DNA from: Fibrobacter sp.
GTDB taxonomy: Bacteria; Fibrobacterota; Fibrobacteria; Fibrobacterales; Fibrobacteraceae
NCBI GenBank assembly: GCA_012841225.1
Contig: DUVD01000101.1
Coordinates: 1-24,596, forward strand
Direction: 5' to 3'
Length of the DNA: 24,596 nt
The translations under genes and the position numbers were made by a program. Shown in pieces: positions 14,864 through 23,169 of this stretch (position 1 is the first letter of the stretch; every line of letters begins with the position of its first letter). The notes under the pieces were generated by a model that was given only the letters and a program-made list of their open reading frames with translations, was not told where the DNA came from and ran no database searches.

Positions 14864-17119
14864 TTAATTTGCCTTCACTTTCAATTTTTCACCGATCTTC
14901 ACTTTAGTATCTTTTAAGCTATTCCACTCTACAATTTCAGTAATTGAAACTTTATAGAGCCTTGCGATATCCCAAAGCGACTCTCCTTTTTCGACCACGT
15001 GGAACCCAGCCGTAGATGCAGAAGAATGGACAGAACCCTCTAGTTTCAGCTTTTCACCTGGATAAATATTGGTGCTCGAACCCTTGTTATTCCATTTCTG
15101 TAAATCGGGAACAGAAACATTTACCGTTTTAGAGATGGAGTACAAATTATCACCACTTCGCACTGTGTAAACAGTAGATTTTTGGGGTGGTGTCCATACC
15201 GATGTTTTTGGCTTTTCTTTAGGTTCAGGTTTTGGTTTAGAAAAGGGAATTTGAATCTCTTTGCCAACTTCCAAACGCTTGTGCATACCACCATTTTCTT
15301 CTATCAAGTCTTCACGCGAAACACCTAAAGTCAAGGCAATGCTATTATACGTATCGCCTTCTTTAATTGTATATCTTTTGAGTAACGTTGGCGTTTGTTT
15401 TAATAGTATGTTTTTTGATTGCTTCTCTTCTTGTGTTGGTTTAGAAACAAAAAGAGTGTCATCCACCTTTAAAATGGAATACTCGCCAAGGGCATTCCAT
15501 GACTTTAAGCTTTCTATAGAGACGCCAAACTGACGTCCGATAGAGGCTAAATTATCACCTAATTTGAAAGTGTATTCTTTTGCTTTTCTAGGCTTAGAAA
15601 CGGCCTTTGTTTTAGAAGGCTTTGAGACCGAAGGTAGCGGGATCAATAAGGTCTGCCCTGCTCTAAGTCTCGTGTTTTTCATGCCATTTGCCGATTGAAT
15701 CGCTTTGACAGAGAGCCCATACTTTCTAGAAATTACCCCTAAGTTTTCGCCAGACTTGACTTTATGATGAAACCATCTCGAAAACTGAGACTTGTCCATT
15801 TGATCATAAGCGTCGGCAAAAAGTTCGCGAGAGCCACGTGGGAGTCTTAAAACATATTCATCCATATCTGGAGGAGTAAATGATTTAATTAATTCGGGGT
15901 TTAAAGTACGGATAGAGTCTTCTGAAACTTGAACCGCGTCAGCAATGATATCCAGAGGTAAGCAGTCCGTGACGGTTATAGTATCATAAGGAACTGGTTT
16001 CATTGGAACAATGGTCAAGCCGTAGTTTTCTGGGTGATGGCCGACAATCATAGCAGCGAGAATCCTAGGAACATAGTGCATCGTCTCTTTAGGAAGTTTT
16101 AAATCCCAATAAGTAATCTGCTGTGTGGAATCAAAAGACACATCGTTTTTCTTCTCTCTAAGTAAACGCCGCACACGACCTTCGCCACAATTATAAGCGG
16201 CCATGGCCAAAAGCCAATCGCCAAATTCATTATAGAGTCGAGTTAGGTAACCGATAGCCGCTTCTGTAGCTCTTTCTGGATGGCGACGCATGTCTACCCA
16301 GTAATCGGCATTTAACCCATAACGTTTTCCTGTTTCAGGAATAAATTGCCACAATCCAGAGGCTTTTGCACGGCTATATGCCTTCACCTTAAAACCAGAT
16401 TCAACTAAAGACAAAAAGATAAGGTCTTGAGGCAGTTCTTTCTCTTTTAACTTGGCATAAATTAAATCTTCGTAAAGGGTCTTCCGAGATAAAGAGCCTT
16501 CCGTAAAAGAGCGTGCTGATTTTGTCAAGTAATGAATTTCGCGCATCACGCGTTCATTCAGTTCGACGGGCAAAGAAAAAAGTGAAAGATTAAGCGTATC
16601 TAGAAAGCTTTCAAGCTCGGTAAATTCAGCGGTATCAATTGGAGATTCATCTAAACCTTCATGCCCTTCTAATGACATTTCGTTTTTTAAATAAGTACTA
16701 GTGTCTTTTGTTAACTCAGAAACATAAGGGTAGATTTCATCTAAAGCAAATAAAATACGAACAGGCATGTCGTTTCGATATAAAGAATCAACAGCACCAT
16801 ACTTAGTGTAAGTAGAATCATATTTTTCAAGAACGAGTTGTTTTAGAGAGGCATCTAAATAATGCCCTGCTAAAAGCCATTCTTCATTATCGATCGCTTG
16901 CAAGGCATATTGATACTGCTCCCAAGAAGAGCGAGCCGCCATAAAATCGGGTATAGTGACTTCGAGTGCTTTAGCAACAAAAGAAACCGTGTCAGAAGCC
17001 GCCACTGAATCGGGTTCTACAGGAACAGGCAAAACTACTGCTTTGGGAGAACAAGCAACCAAAGCACCTAAATATAGGGCAAGCGTAGCTGATCGAAGCC
17101 AGCCACCTAACAAGGTCAC
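14864..17119 (-). CDS. MltD-like lipoprotein lytic transglycosylase with five LysM modules
   Basis: A 751-aa lipoprotein (LVAC, Cys23) that should cleave the glycan strand of peptidoglycan between MurNAc and GlcNAc with 1,6-anhydro product. After a helical region (45-225) comes an SLT domain (about 228-365) with catalytic Glu240 in LSLVESGF, AKASGLWQFIPETGKRYGL and MAAYNCGEGRV. Five LysM peptidoglycan-binding modules follow, at about 450-496, 514-558, 581-627, 649-694 and 705-749, each with a [YFV]-x-[VIL]-x-x-G-[DE] opening. E. coli MltD (452 aa) has two, so this is a longer version. The start is GTG 17119, overlapping the stop of the 66-aa gene as GTGA, so translation is probably coupled. 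Confidence 0.93.
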   Translation of the reverse strand: MTLLGGWLRSATLALYLGALVACSPKAVVLPVPVEPDSVAASDTVSFVAKALEVTIPDFMAARSSWEQYQYALQAIDNEEWLLAGHYLDASLKQLVLEKYDSTYTKYGAVDSLYRNDMPVRILFALDEIYPYVSELTKDTSTYLKNEMSLEGHEGLDESPIDTAEFTELESFLDTLNLSLFSLPVELNERVMREIHYLTKSARSFTEGSLSRKTLYEDLIYAKLKEKELPQDLIFLSLVESGFKVKAYSRAKASGLWQFIPETGKRYGLNADYWVDMRRHPERATEAAIGYLTRLYNEFGDWLLAMAAYNCGEGRVRRLLREKKNDVSFDSTQQITYWDLKLPKETMHYVPRILAAMIVGHHPENYGLTIVPMKPVPYDTITVTDCLPLDIIADAVQVSEDSIRTLNPELIKSFTPPDMDEYVLRLPRGSRELFADAYDQMDKSQFSRWFHHKVKSGENLGVISRKYGLSVKAIQSANGMKNTRLRAGQTLLIPLPSVSKPSKTKAVSKPRKAKEYTFKLGDNLASIGRQFGVSIESLKSWNALGEYSILKVDDTLFVSKPTQEEKQSKNILLKQTPTLLKRYTIKEGDTYNSIALTLGVSREDLIEENGGMHKRLEVGKEIQIPFSKPKPEPKEKPKTSVWTPPQKSTVYTVRSGDNLYSISKTVNVSVPDLQKWNNKGSSTNIYPGEKLKLEGSVHSSASTAGFHVVEKGESLWDIARLYKVSITEIVEWNSLKDTKVKIGEKLKVKAN

Positions 17120-17316
17120 TGATCGTAATCCAAGTCTTCGGCGTAATCAGCCCAAATCTGTTCCCTCTTAAAAGAAGGGTTATCAAAATCGACTTCTTCG
17201 TCTAGTTCTTCTTCGTCTAGGCCGTCTTCTAATTCGTCCTCATCTCCAGAAAAGGGAGGTGGAGGGTCAAAATTATCTCCTTTCGGACGACGTGCAAAAT
17301 ATAATGTCTTGTTCAT
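17116..17316 (-). CDS. Small highly acidic protein, coupled to the MltD-like gene
   Basis: A 66-aa protein with a short basic start (NKTLYFARRPKGDNF), a PPPP turn at about 18-21 and a run of Asp and Glu from about 25 to 45, ending with a Tyr/Asp-rich tail (YAEDLDYDQ). It has no signal peptide or membrane segment and would stay in the cytoplasm unless held by a partner. GAGAGG lies 5 bases before ATG 17316; a GTG 6 bases upstream overlaps that site. The preceding 52-aa membrane-protein gene stops 9 bases away, and its own stop overlaps the MltD-like start. I recognise no family. The overlap makes it a real gene rather than a chance frame. Confidence 0.7.
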   Translation of the reverse strand: MNKTLYFARRPKGDNFDPPPPFSGDEDELEDGLDEEELDEEVDFDNPSFKREQIWADYAEDLDYDQ

Positions 17317-17325
17317 AAGCACCTC

Positions 17326-17484
17326 TCAGTGAATTACTTTCTCTATTCCAAACCAAATGACTAGCGATAATACAACAGCAGCTACCATTTGAAGCATAAT
17401 CACAATCCGGTTTAACCGATAAGTCTTTTGACTTTTTCGGTGCCAAAAAGGGATTTTTTGTTTGGATTTTTTGTTTTCAACCAT
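17326..17484 (-). CDS. 52-aa single-pass membrane protein
   Basis: A short open frame from ATG 17484 encodes 52 residues: a strongly basic N-terminus (MVENKKSKQKIPFWHRKSQK, then TYRLNR), one membrane segment at about 27-46 (IVIMLQMVAAVVLSLVIWFG) and a six-residue tail (IEKVIH). The positive-inside rule puts the N-terminus in the cytoplasm. It ends 9 bases before the acidic-protein gene, making a three-gene set with it and the MltD-like gene. No Shine-Dalgarno site is seen; TATATT ends 7 bases before the ATG. The basic tail could contact the acidic neighbour, but that is inference. No family recognised. Confidence 0.6.
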   Translation of the reverse strand: MVENKKSKQKIPFWHRKSQKTYRLNRIVIMLQMVAAVVLSLVIWFGIEKVIH

Positions 17485-17544
17485 TGATGGAAATATACAC
17501 AGAATCTTAAAAATGCCAATAGGTAATTCTATTTTTAAATGCGT

Positions 17545-18693
17545 TTACCAATTCATTATATCGTCTTTAGCCGTTTTCATATTATGAATAGATTGAGTGG
17601 CGTAATAAATAGTCTGAACTGTTGGTAAAATTTGAGAAATCAAACGATTCCAACGAGCTAAACCTGTTGCGTCCACAAACACAATATCCCTTGGTTGCAA
17701 TTTAAACCCGTCTCCAAAAATCAAAGCCAATGGATTTCTAGAATTGAGATGAAATACATTGATTTTATCCATCGAATTTCCTGCACGTATAACGTAAATG
17801 CCCTTGCTTTGAGCGCTCATCACTTGTAGACCGCCAACCTCGGATAGAGCTTCAGACAAACTCATGCCACCACTTTTCAAGCGAAGTGCTTGTTGCTTGC
17901 CTACTTCGCCAAGCACATATACCTTAAACTCATCGTTATCAGCAACGCGGATCACGTCGCCATTTTTTAAGATGATGTCGGCAGGGCCTTGTCCAGAAGG
18001 ATAAGACGCCATTAGGTTCACGGAAAAAATCTTCCCATCGCGAACTAGTTCAACATACATTGGATTGCCTGTAGCAGAAATCCCTCCAGAACGATTGATG
18101 GCTTCTAATAAAGTAACTGGGATGTCAGATAACGAAACAGTGCCCGCTTTACTAACAGCGCCTTGAACATAAGCTTTTTGACTTTGGCTAGAAATTAGAC
18201 GAACGTCAATTTGAGGATTGTTCAATACTTGCGAAAGAGATTGCACAATAGTGGTTCTTAGCTCGGAAATCGTCTTGCCTGCTACTGGAATTTGGCCTGT
18301 GTAAGGGTAAAACATCTCTCCATTTTCATCGATCATTTGCCCTGTCGCATTATCACTACGAAAAGAACCAAGTGGCAAGGTCAACTCTGGATGCTCCCAA
18401 ACGGTGACTTGAACTATGTCAAAGCGGCCTAGTTTGTAAGTCTCTGGGCGATAATCAAGAAGTTTTTTGTCGATCGATTGTGCTAGCAACATTCCTTCAC
18501 TCTCATTTATTTTAACAAGAGTTTGAGGCGAAATGCTTTGCAAATGCACCTGAGCGCCTTGAAAGTCTGCTAAAGTATCGATAATTCCATCTTCAGAAGA
18601 TTTTTCTCCAAAAAACATACCTGGTGCAGCAAAACACCCAGATAGCCAAAAAACTGAAAAAATGAGAATAGAGTAATTTTTTAAAGAATTCAA
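17545..18693 (-). CDS. wza: Wza-type polysaccharide export outer-membrane lipoprotein
   Basis: A 382-aa lipoprotein (LSGC, Cys20) close in length to E. coli Wza (379 aa), which forms the octameric outer-membrane channel for capsule and exopolysaccharide. The export domain is recognisable from YKLGRFDIVQVTVWEHPEL (about residue 86 on) and the PYTGQIPVAGKTISELR segment. SLBB-type domains follow (AYVQGAVSKAGTVSL and VYVLGEVGKQQALRL). The C-terminal segment LARWNRLISQILPTVQTIYY looks like the amphipathic helix that lines the Wza pore. The start is TTG 18693 with GGAG 8 bases upstream; no in-frame ATG precedes the signal peptide. No wzc or wzb lies beside it. It is divergent from the ompA-like gene and 60 bases ahead of the small membrane-protein gene. 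Confidence 0.9.
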   Translation of the reverse strand: MNSLKNYSILIFSVFWLSGCFAAPGMFFGEKSSEDGIIDTLADFQGAQVHLQSISPQTLVKINESEGMLLAQSIDKKLLDYRPETYKLGRFDIVQVTVWEHPELTLPLGSFRSDNATGQMIDENGEMFYPYTGQIPVAGKTISELRTTIVQSLSQVLNNPQIDVRLISSQSQKAYVQGAVSKAGTVSLSDIPVTLLEAINRSGGISATGNPMYVELVRDGKIFSVNLMASYPSGQGPADIILKNGDVIRVADNDEFKVYVLGEVGKQQALRLKSGGMSLSEALSEVGGLQVMSAQSKGIYVIRAGNSMDKINVFHLNSRNPLALIFGDGFKLQPRDIVFVDATGLARWNRLISQILPTVQTIYYATQSIHNMKTAKDDIMNW

Positions 18694-18765
18694 AAGGATG
18701 GCTCCTCGTTGGCGGGTCTAATTTTAGATAAAAGATAAAAAAAGAAAAGTATTTTTGTATGTAGT

Positions 18766-18794
18766 TTGTGATATCTATCATATAAATTTATATT
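18766..18794 (+). promoter_or_regulatory. Sigma70-like promoter of the ompA-like gene
   Basis: TTGTGA (18766-18771) and TATATT (18789-18794) are separated by 17 bases, placing the transcript start near 18801 and leaving a leader of about 26 bases that contains the GGGG ribosome site. A 14-base perfect AT palindrome (18780-18793) overlaps the -10 box and could be an operator or chance in AT-rich DNA. The wza promoter must lie in the same 133-base divergent gap. Confidence 0.55.
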
Positions 18795-18826
18795 GTTCAC
18801 ATTGTTAATAAAAAACCGGGGTATTC

Positions 18827-20908
18827 ATGAAAAAATTGATTCTACTTTTAATTGGGGCTTTAACGACTAGCATTTTTGCGCAAGTCGGACTTAAAGGCGG
18901 ATCCGATGGTCTGCACCAACAAAATGCAACTTCTTTAGGACAATGGACTTTATCTGGAGGCATAGGGGGTGAATTTTCTGCCGACAGTTGGTATATGGTC
19001 AAAGATGGCTATTACATTTATCCTAACGGAAAAAGAAGCACCCTTGATTTAATTTCCCCATCCATTAGCACTAACGTACACGTCGCTTTTGGCGTCCTCG
19101 ATTTTTGGGATATCGGTATCGTGGTTCCCCTCTATTATGACATGGTTTATCCAACCCATAATATCAGCTCTCATCTAGATGGTGGTGGTATTGGTGACCT
19201 TGAAATGTGGATGAAATTTCGCGTTCCATTATCAGATAAAAATGTATTTAGCCTAGCCGCTCTTTTCCAAGCAACAGCTCCTACAGGTAAAAAAGGTGTC
19301 GGCATGCATCCTCGCCAAGTTTGGCACATTAATAGCTGGGGCACCACCGATGCCTATACCGCCAACGACTGGGTGTTTATCGGTAACTTAATTGGTACCT
19401 TTGACTTTACCAAAAAACAAGTCCCTTTACGTTGGAATATGAACATTGGTTTTGCTGGCGCCCTAAACGAAGGTGCTAACGCATTAACTTGGGGTACAGG
19501 ACTTAACGTTCTACCACACTCTTATTTTGATTTATTCGTTGAAGCTTCTGGAGAGACTCGCGTAGAAAAGACTAGAATTCCAAGAGAATTTTTAGACGAC
19601 CCTATGCGCTTGACTCCAGGCGTGCGCTTCCATTTACCTGCAGGTGTTGACCTTGCTTTAGGCATGGATATTGGCGTTAACGCTTTTAGAAATCCTTCAT
19701 TTAACTATAATAAAGACAACGGCTATCCTATTGTTAGAGAGAAAAATGGTGAAATCCTCCGCTATGAAACCGTAAGTACAGCTCACTATGCTGTGTCTGC
19801 TCTTCTCACGTGGAAGATGGCTCTCAAAAATAAAGATAGCGATGGTGATGGCGTCTTTGATAAATTCGATGTCTGTTTCCATACACCAAAAGGTGTTGCT
19901 GTGGACTCCGTCGGCTGCCCTCTCGACTCTGATGGCGACGGGATTCCAGACTTCTTAGATAAATGCGCCGACACTCCAAAAGGATTAGCCGTTGACTCTA
20001 CAGGTTGCTTGCTCGATGCCGATGGCGATGGTGTCTTAAATGTAGATGACCAATGCCCCAATACTCCGGAAGGCGTTAGCGTCGATGCTACTGGCTGTCC
20101 AATAGATACAGATAAAGATGGCGTTCCTGACGAAAAAGATAAGTGCCCTAACACCGCTGCCGGTGTATCTGTTGATGAATTCGGTTGTCCTCTTGACACG
20201 GATGGCGACGGCGTTACAGATCATTTAGACAAGTGCCCTAACACCCCATTAAATACACCAGTAGATGCTAATGGTTGCCCATCAGACCAAGATAACGATG
20301 GCGTTCCTGATCATTTAGACAAGTGCCCTAATACTCCTCCTGGTACTCCAGTAGACAGCACCGGCTGCCCTCCTGATTTTGATCAAGATGGCGTTCCAAA
20401 TCATTTAGACAAGTGCCCTAACTCAAAACCTGGGGACGTGGTCGATTCCACCGGTTGCGTTATGGACTCAGATAAAGATGGCGTTCCTGATGCCATCGAC
20501 ATGTGCCCTCATACCTTGTCAGGCGTTAAAGTGGATGAAAAGGGTTGCCCTATAAATAAGAAGCAAGACTTAAGTCAACTCAACAAGGGAATCAATTTTA
20601 AAACTGGATCTAAAAGATTGACCAACGCGAGCTATGCCACTCTTGATGACGTCGTCACATTGCTCCGTCAAATTCCTGCCGCTAATCTCGAAGTACAGGG
20701 TCACACCGACAAAACTGGTAAAGAGAAGACCAACTTAGAATTATCACAAGAACGCGCACAAACCGTTATGGATTACTTTGTCAAGAAAGGAATCAGTGAG
20801 AACAGAATCCGCGCTATTGGTTATGGTTCCGAACGCCCTATTGCAGACAATAAAACAAAAGCAGGCAGAGATACTAACCGTCGTGTAGAACTAATCCCTT
20901 TTGAATAA
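18827..20908 (+). CDS. OmpA-family protein with eight thrombospondin type 3 repeats
   Basis: A 693-aa outer-membrane protein. The signal peptide ends at FAQ (about residue 19), and residues 20-335 look like a beta-barrel (FGVLDFWDIGIVVPLYYDM, GVDLALGMDIGVNAF). Residues 337-576 are eight contiguous 30-residue calcium-binding repeats of the form DxDxDGVPDxxDKCPNTPxG followed by xxVDxxGCPx, each with two cysteines. Residues about 588-693 are an OmpA peptidoglycan-binding domain (VQGHTDKTG, LSQERAQTVMDYFVKKGI, RRVEL), including the Asp and Arg that grip the diaminopimelate of the stem peptide. It would anchor the outer membrane to the wall, and in Fibrobacter-like cells such proteins are among the abundant surface proteins. 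GGGG stands 6 bases before the ATG, and a good promoter lies upstream. Confidence 0.93.
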   Translation: MKKLILLLIGALTTSIFAQVGLKGGSDGLHQQNATSLGQWTLSGGIGGEFSADSWYMVKDGYYIYPNGKRSTLDLISPSISTNVHVAFGVLDFWDIGIVVPLYYDMVYPTHNISSHLDGGGIGDLEMWMKFRVPLSDKNVFSLAALFQATAPTGKKGVGMHPRQVWHINSWGTTDAYTANDWVFIGNLIGTFDFTKKQVPLRWNMNIGFAGALNEGANALTWGTGLNVLPHSYFDLFVEASGETRVEKTRIPREFLDDPMRLTPGVRFHLPAGVDLALGMDIGVNAFRNPSFNYNKDNGYPIVREKNGEILRYETVSTAHYAVSALLTWKMALKNKDSDGDGVFDKFDVCFHTPKGVAVDSVGCPLDSDGDGIPDFLDKCADTPKGLAVDSTGCLLDADGDGVLNVDDQCPNTPEGVSVDATGCPIDTDKDGVPDEKDKCPNTAAGVSVDEFGCPLDTDGDGVTDHLDKCPNTPLNTPVDANGCPSDQDNDGVPDHLDKCPNTPPGTPVDSTGCPPDFDQDGVPNHLDKCPNSKPGDVVDSTGCVMDSDKDGVPDAIDMCPHTLSGVKVDEKGCPINKKQDLSQLNKGINFKTGSKRLTNASYATLDDVVTLLRQIPAANLEVQGHTDKTGKEKTNLELSQERAQTVMDYFVKKGISENRIRAIGYGSERPIADNKTKAGRDTNRRVELIPFE
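19835..20554 (+). repeat. Eight 90-bp tandem coding repeats (TSP3) in the ompA-like gene
   Basis: The repeat block is exactly 8 x 90 bases. At DNA level units 5, 6 and 7 share an identical stretch beginning TCATTTAGACAAGTGCCCTA at 20221, 20311 and 20401, period 90, while units 1-3 differ more. That suggests recent duplication or gene conversion in the middle of the array. Confidence 0.9.
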
Positions 20909-20931
20909 TAAAAATAAATAATCATCTTATT

Positions 20932-20967
20932 AAAAGAGCCCTCAATATTACTTTGAAGGCTCTTTTT
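20932..20967 (+). terminator. Intrinsic terminator after the ompA-like gene
   Basis: AAAGAGCC (20933-20940) pairs with GGCTCTTT (20958-20965), with an inner TCAA/TTGA extension across a single mismatch, and is followed by a T-run on the plus strand. It also lies between the convergent ompA-like gene and the FGE-fold gene and may work weakly in reverse. Confidence 0.85.
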
Positions 20968-21066
20968 GTATTTAAAAACGAAAGCTGCATGTAGATGTAT
21001 TGCTTTCTTTGCTTATTGAAGACCACTGTGCTTGGCTGTTTGTCGAAGCATACAGCACTTCGGTAT

Positions 21067-22947
21067 TTATTTCACTAGAACCTTCAATGTCTTGCCTGGT
21101 TTTCCGTTTTTTACAATATAAACCCCTGCGGCACTTGGTTTCATCTTGCCAAGAGGCTTTCCATTAAGGCTATAGTAAAGAGGAGCATTTTGCAAGTCGT
21201 GAGAAGAATTAAATAAAACTGATTTTGCACCTATTCGCCTATTCACATTTTCATCTGAAGGAGGTATATAAGTGGAGCCTCCTTGGAAAAAAGTAGTCGC
21301 TGAAGAAGAAGGCTCTATCCAACTAGGAACTGCAGTTGTCGAGACCTTTTCGAACATCCTAAAGTCGCCCACTTCATAACTTTGATAAGAAATATGATAG
21401 TATGTTTTACCATCCTCTGTAACAGTATATAAATAATCATAAACGTGCCCATTCGCATCCGAGATTCGTAAGAAATTATTATCTACTGTGTACCAGGGTC
21501 CTTTTGCAAGGGATGTAAAACTAGGAGGGTCATAAACAAAAAATCGAGTGTCGCTTTCATCATCGAAATCAAAACGGTAACGATGCGTGCCACCAGCACC
21601 TAAAGCCACGTTATCTTGAAGCCAAGCATTACTTGCTCCTTCAATTAAACGAGGGTCTCTTCCAGTAGTAGGTGGGTTTTTCATGTCTATTGAATAGCCT
21701 GCAGGAGCTAAGTCTTCTGGTTTCTTAGGGTTTGCAATGGAAGGTACAATTACTTTAGAAGCTCCAGTCACCCCAGAAATCAATCTTCTTTGGTAACGTC
21801 CTGGCATACCTCCCTCAGGCATCATAGACATGTTATCATGATCTAATAAATAATAAATGTATTTTTTTTGAGCCCCTGAAACAGGAACCACATTAAGCGA
21901 GAAGCTGTTTAAGGTATACCACTGACCTTTTGCTCCTTCTGTTACAAAGTTGTTGTTAAAAACAGATGCATATATTACTGCATTTTCTTTTACAATTAAA
22001 ACATTTATATAGGTTTCCATTAACTCATTTACCCAGGCTTCACCTTCTGCATTGATGAGCCTATCGTCGTAAAACCCAGGCTTACCGCCTGTTACTTTGG
22101 GCTTGTGAATTTCGCAAGGGTCCAACATACCTTCTGGGCGAGAATCCGCGACAGAAATAGCCAACCGCAGCCCAATGGAGCCATCTTTTCCTTCTATAGA
22201 TCGAATCTTTCTAGCAGAAACCCTTGATTCCGATGCAGGTTGGTCGTAACTCCCACCTCGGCGCACTTTTTGAGTATGCAACGTGGCTGGTCCCGTTGGA
22301 TTTATCAAGTCTCCTGCAGTATATGTACCATAACTATCATAAGTCCATTCGTAGACATTTCCGCTCATATCATAAGTACCAAGCTCATTTGGCGCTTTAG
22401 TCCCCACGTCTTGTGTGCTTGTAAAGCAAACATCCCCATAACAAGTTTGCTTGCCGTTCCCAACATACCAAGCGACATCATCTGCATTATTGTTACCTGA
22501 ATAAAGATAGCCTTTTGTTTTTTTGCCACCGCGTGCGGCAAATTCAAATTCAGCATCGGTTGCCAAACGATATTTTTTACCTGTTTTTTCACTTATTTTA
22601 CAAGTGAACTCGATAGCGTCATACCATGTAATACTCGTTTTAGGCTTATTGTCTTTTGCCGTATTGTCTCCCATTACTGCTTTCCACTGGGCGTTAGTAA
22701 GCTCATATTTTCCGATATAGTAATCATTTAAAGTGACATTATGAGCTGGTTTTTCTTGCGTTTCACATTTAGAATCACCGTCTGAGCAACCTCTTTTGTA
22801 AGTGCCTCCTTGAACGTAAATCATATCTAATTTTTTATTAGAATCACTTAGCTCGGTCAAACTTAAAATATAGTCTACTTGACTGTGAGAACAAACTGCG
22901 AAGCCAAGAGACAAAAACAAAATAAATGAGAAGAATTTTGTTTTCAT
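21067..22947 (-). CDS. Secreted FGE-sulfatase-fold protein with C-terminal sorting-like tail
   Basis: A 626-aa protein with a signal peptide (about 1-22) and an FGE/SUMF1 fold at about 41-267 (MIYVQGGTYKRG, VTLNDYYIGKYELTNAQWKA, YRLATDAEFEFAARGG, YDMSGNVYEWTYD, RRGGSYDQ, GSIGLRLA). The two active-site cysteines of true formylglycine-generating enzymes, expected after RGGS, are absent (RRGGSYDQPASESRVSAR), so it is probably a binding or structural version, like the GldJ/GldK type. Residues about 290-390 and 425-535 look like two diverged copies of one domain (DxRLI, KGxWYT, YxYxL). The tail 585-626 (YYSLNGKPLGKMKPSAAGVY, then LKVLVK) resembles a type IX secretion sorting domain. AGAGG lies 6 bases before ATG 22947. 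Ligand and location on the cell surface are inferred. Confidence 0.8.
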   Translation of the reverse strand: MKTKFFSFILFLSLGFAVCSHSQVDYILSLTELSDSNKKLDMIYVQGGTYKRGCSDGDSKCETQEKPAHNVTLNDYYIGKYELTNAQWKAVMGDNTAKDNKPKTSITWYDAIEFTCKISEKTGKKYRLATDAEFEFAARGGKKTKGYLYSGNNNADDVAWYVGNGKQTCYGDVCFTSTQDVGTKAPNELGTYDMSGNVYEWTYDSYGTYTAGDLINPTGPATLHTQKVRRGGSYDQPASESRVSARKIRSIEGKDGSIGLRLAISVADSRPEGMLDPCEIHKPKVTGGKPGFYDDRLINAEGEAWVNELMETYINVLIVKENAVIYASVFNNNFVTEGAKGQWYTLNSFSLNVVPVSGAQKKYIYYLLDHDNMSMMPEGGMPGRYQRRLISGVTGASKVIVPSIANPKKPEDLAPAGYSIDMKNPPTTGRDPRLIEGASNAWLQDNVALGAGGTHRYRFDFDDESDTRFFVYDPPSFTSLAKGPWYTVDNNFLRISDANGHVYDYLYTVTEDGKTYYHISYQSYEVGDFRMFEKVSTTAVPSWIEPSSSATTFFQGGSTYIPPSDENVNRRIGAKSVLFNSSHDLQNAPLYYSLNGKPLGKMKPSAAGVYIVKNGKPGKTLKVLVK

Positions 22948-23169
22948 TTTAAACCTCTACGAATAGTGAGTTACTCTGTATACAGCATTAATTTATATAA
23001 AAAAAGAAATTGAACTAAGTTTAGGTTTTTCAAAAAAAACAAATCGTTGTTTTATGTTGTATGGATTGAGTCATACATATTCGGCAAGAAATATTGAATA
23101 ATCTATAAAAGGGTTAATCCGTCCAAAAAAACGTTAAAAACCTTAAGAAATGAAGTTAAATTGATAAAT

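Noticed and set aside
19786..20199. 137-aa minus-strand frame with internal repeats
   Set aside because: It is the antisense shadow of the TSP3 repeats; the plus-strand frame has clear domain motifs.
19835..20554. Evenly spaced repeats that could suggest a CRISPR array
   Set aside because: The 90-base units are in-frame coding repeats of a protein domain, without conserved short repeats between unique spacers.
20972..21100. Minus-strand frame past the FGE-fold stop (about 40 codons ending SFRF) as a possible frameshifted extension
   Set aside because: The annotated C-terminus already ends in a typical sorting-like tail, and the frame has no start or domain; it is probably 3' untranslated sequence.
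21067..22947. Sulfatase-activating formylglycine-generating enzyme
   Set aside because: The active-site cysteines are absent and the protein is exported with extra domains, so enzymatic activity is unlikely.
22976..22985. CTGTATACAG palindrome upstream of the FGE-fold gene, resembling an SOS box
   Set aside because: The CTGT and ACAG halves are 2 bases apart rather than 8, so it does not fit the LexA box; a 10-base palindrome is expected by chance.
23032..23052. Weak AAACAA/TTGTTT hairpin as terminator of the mgtC-like gene
   Set aside because: A 6-bp AT-rich stem is too weak to call, although an A/T run adjoins it.
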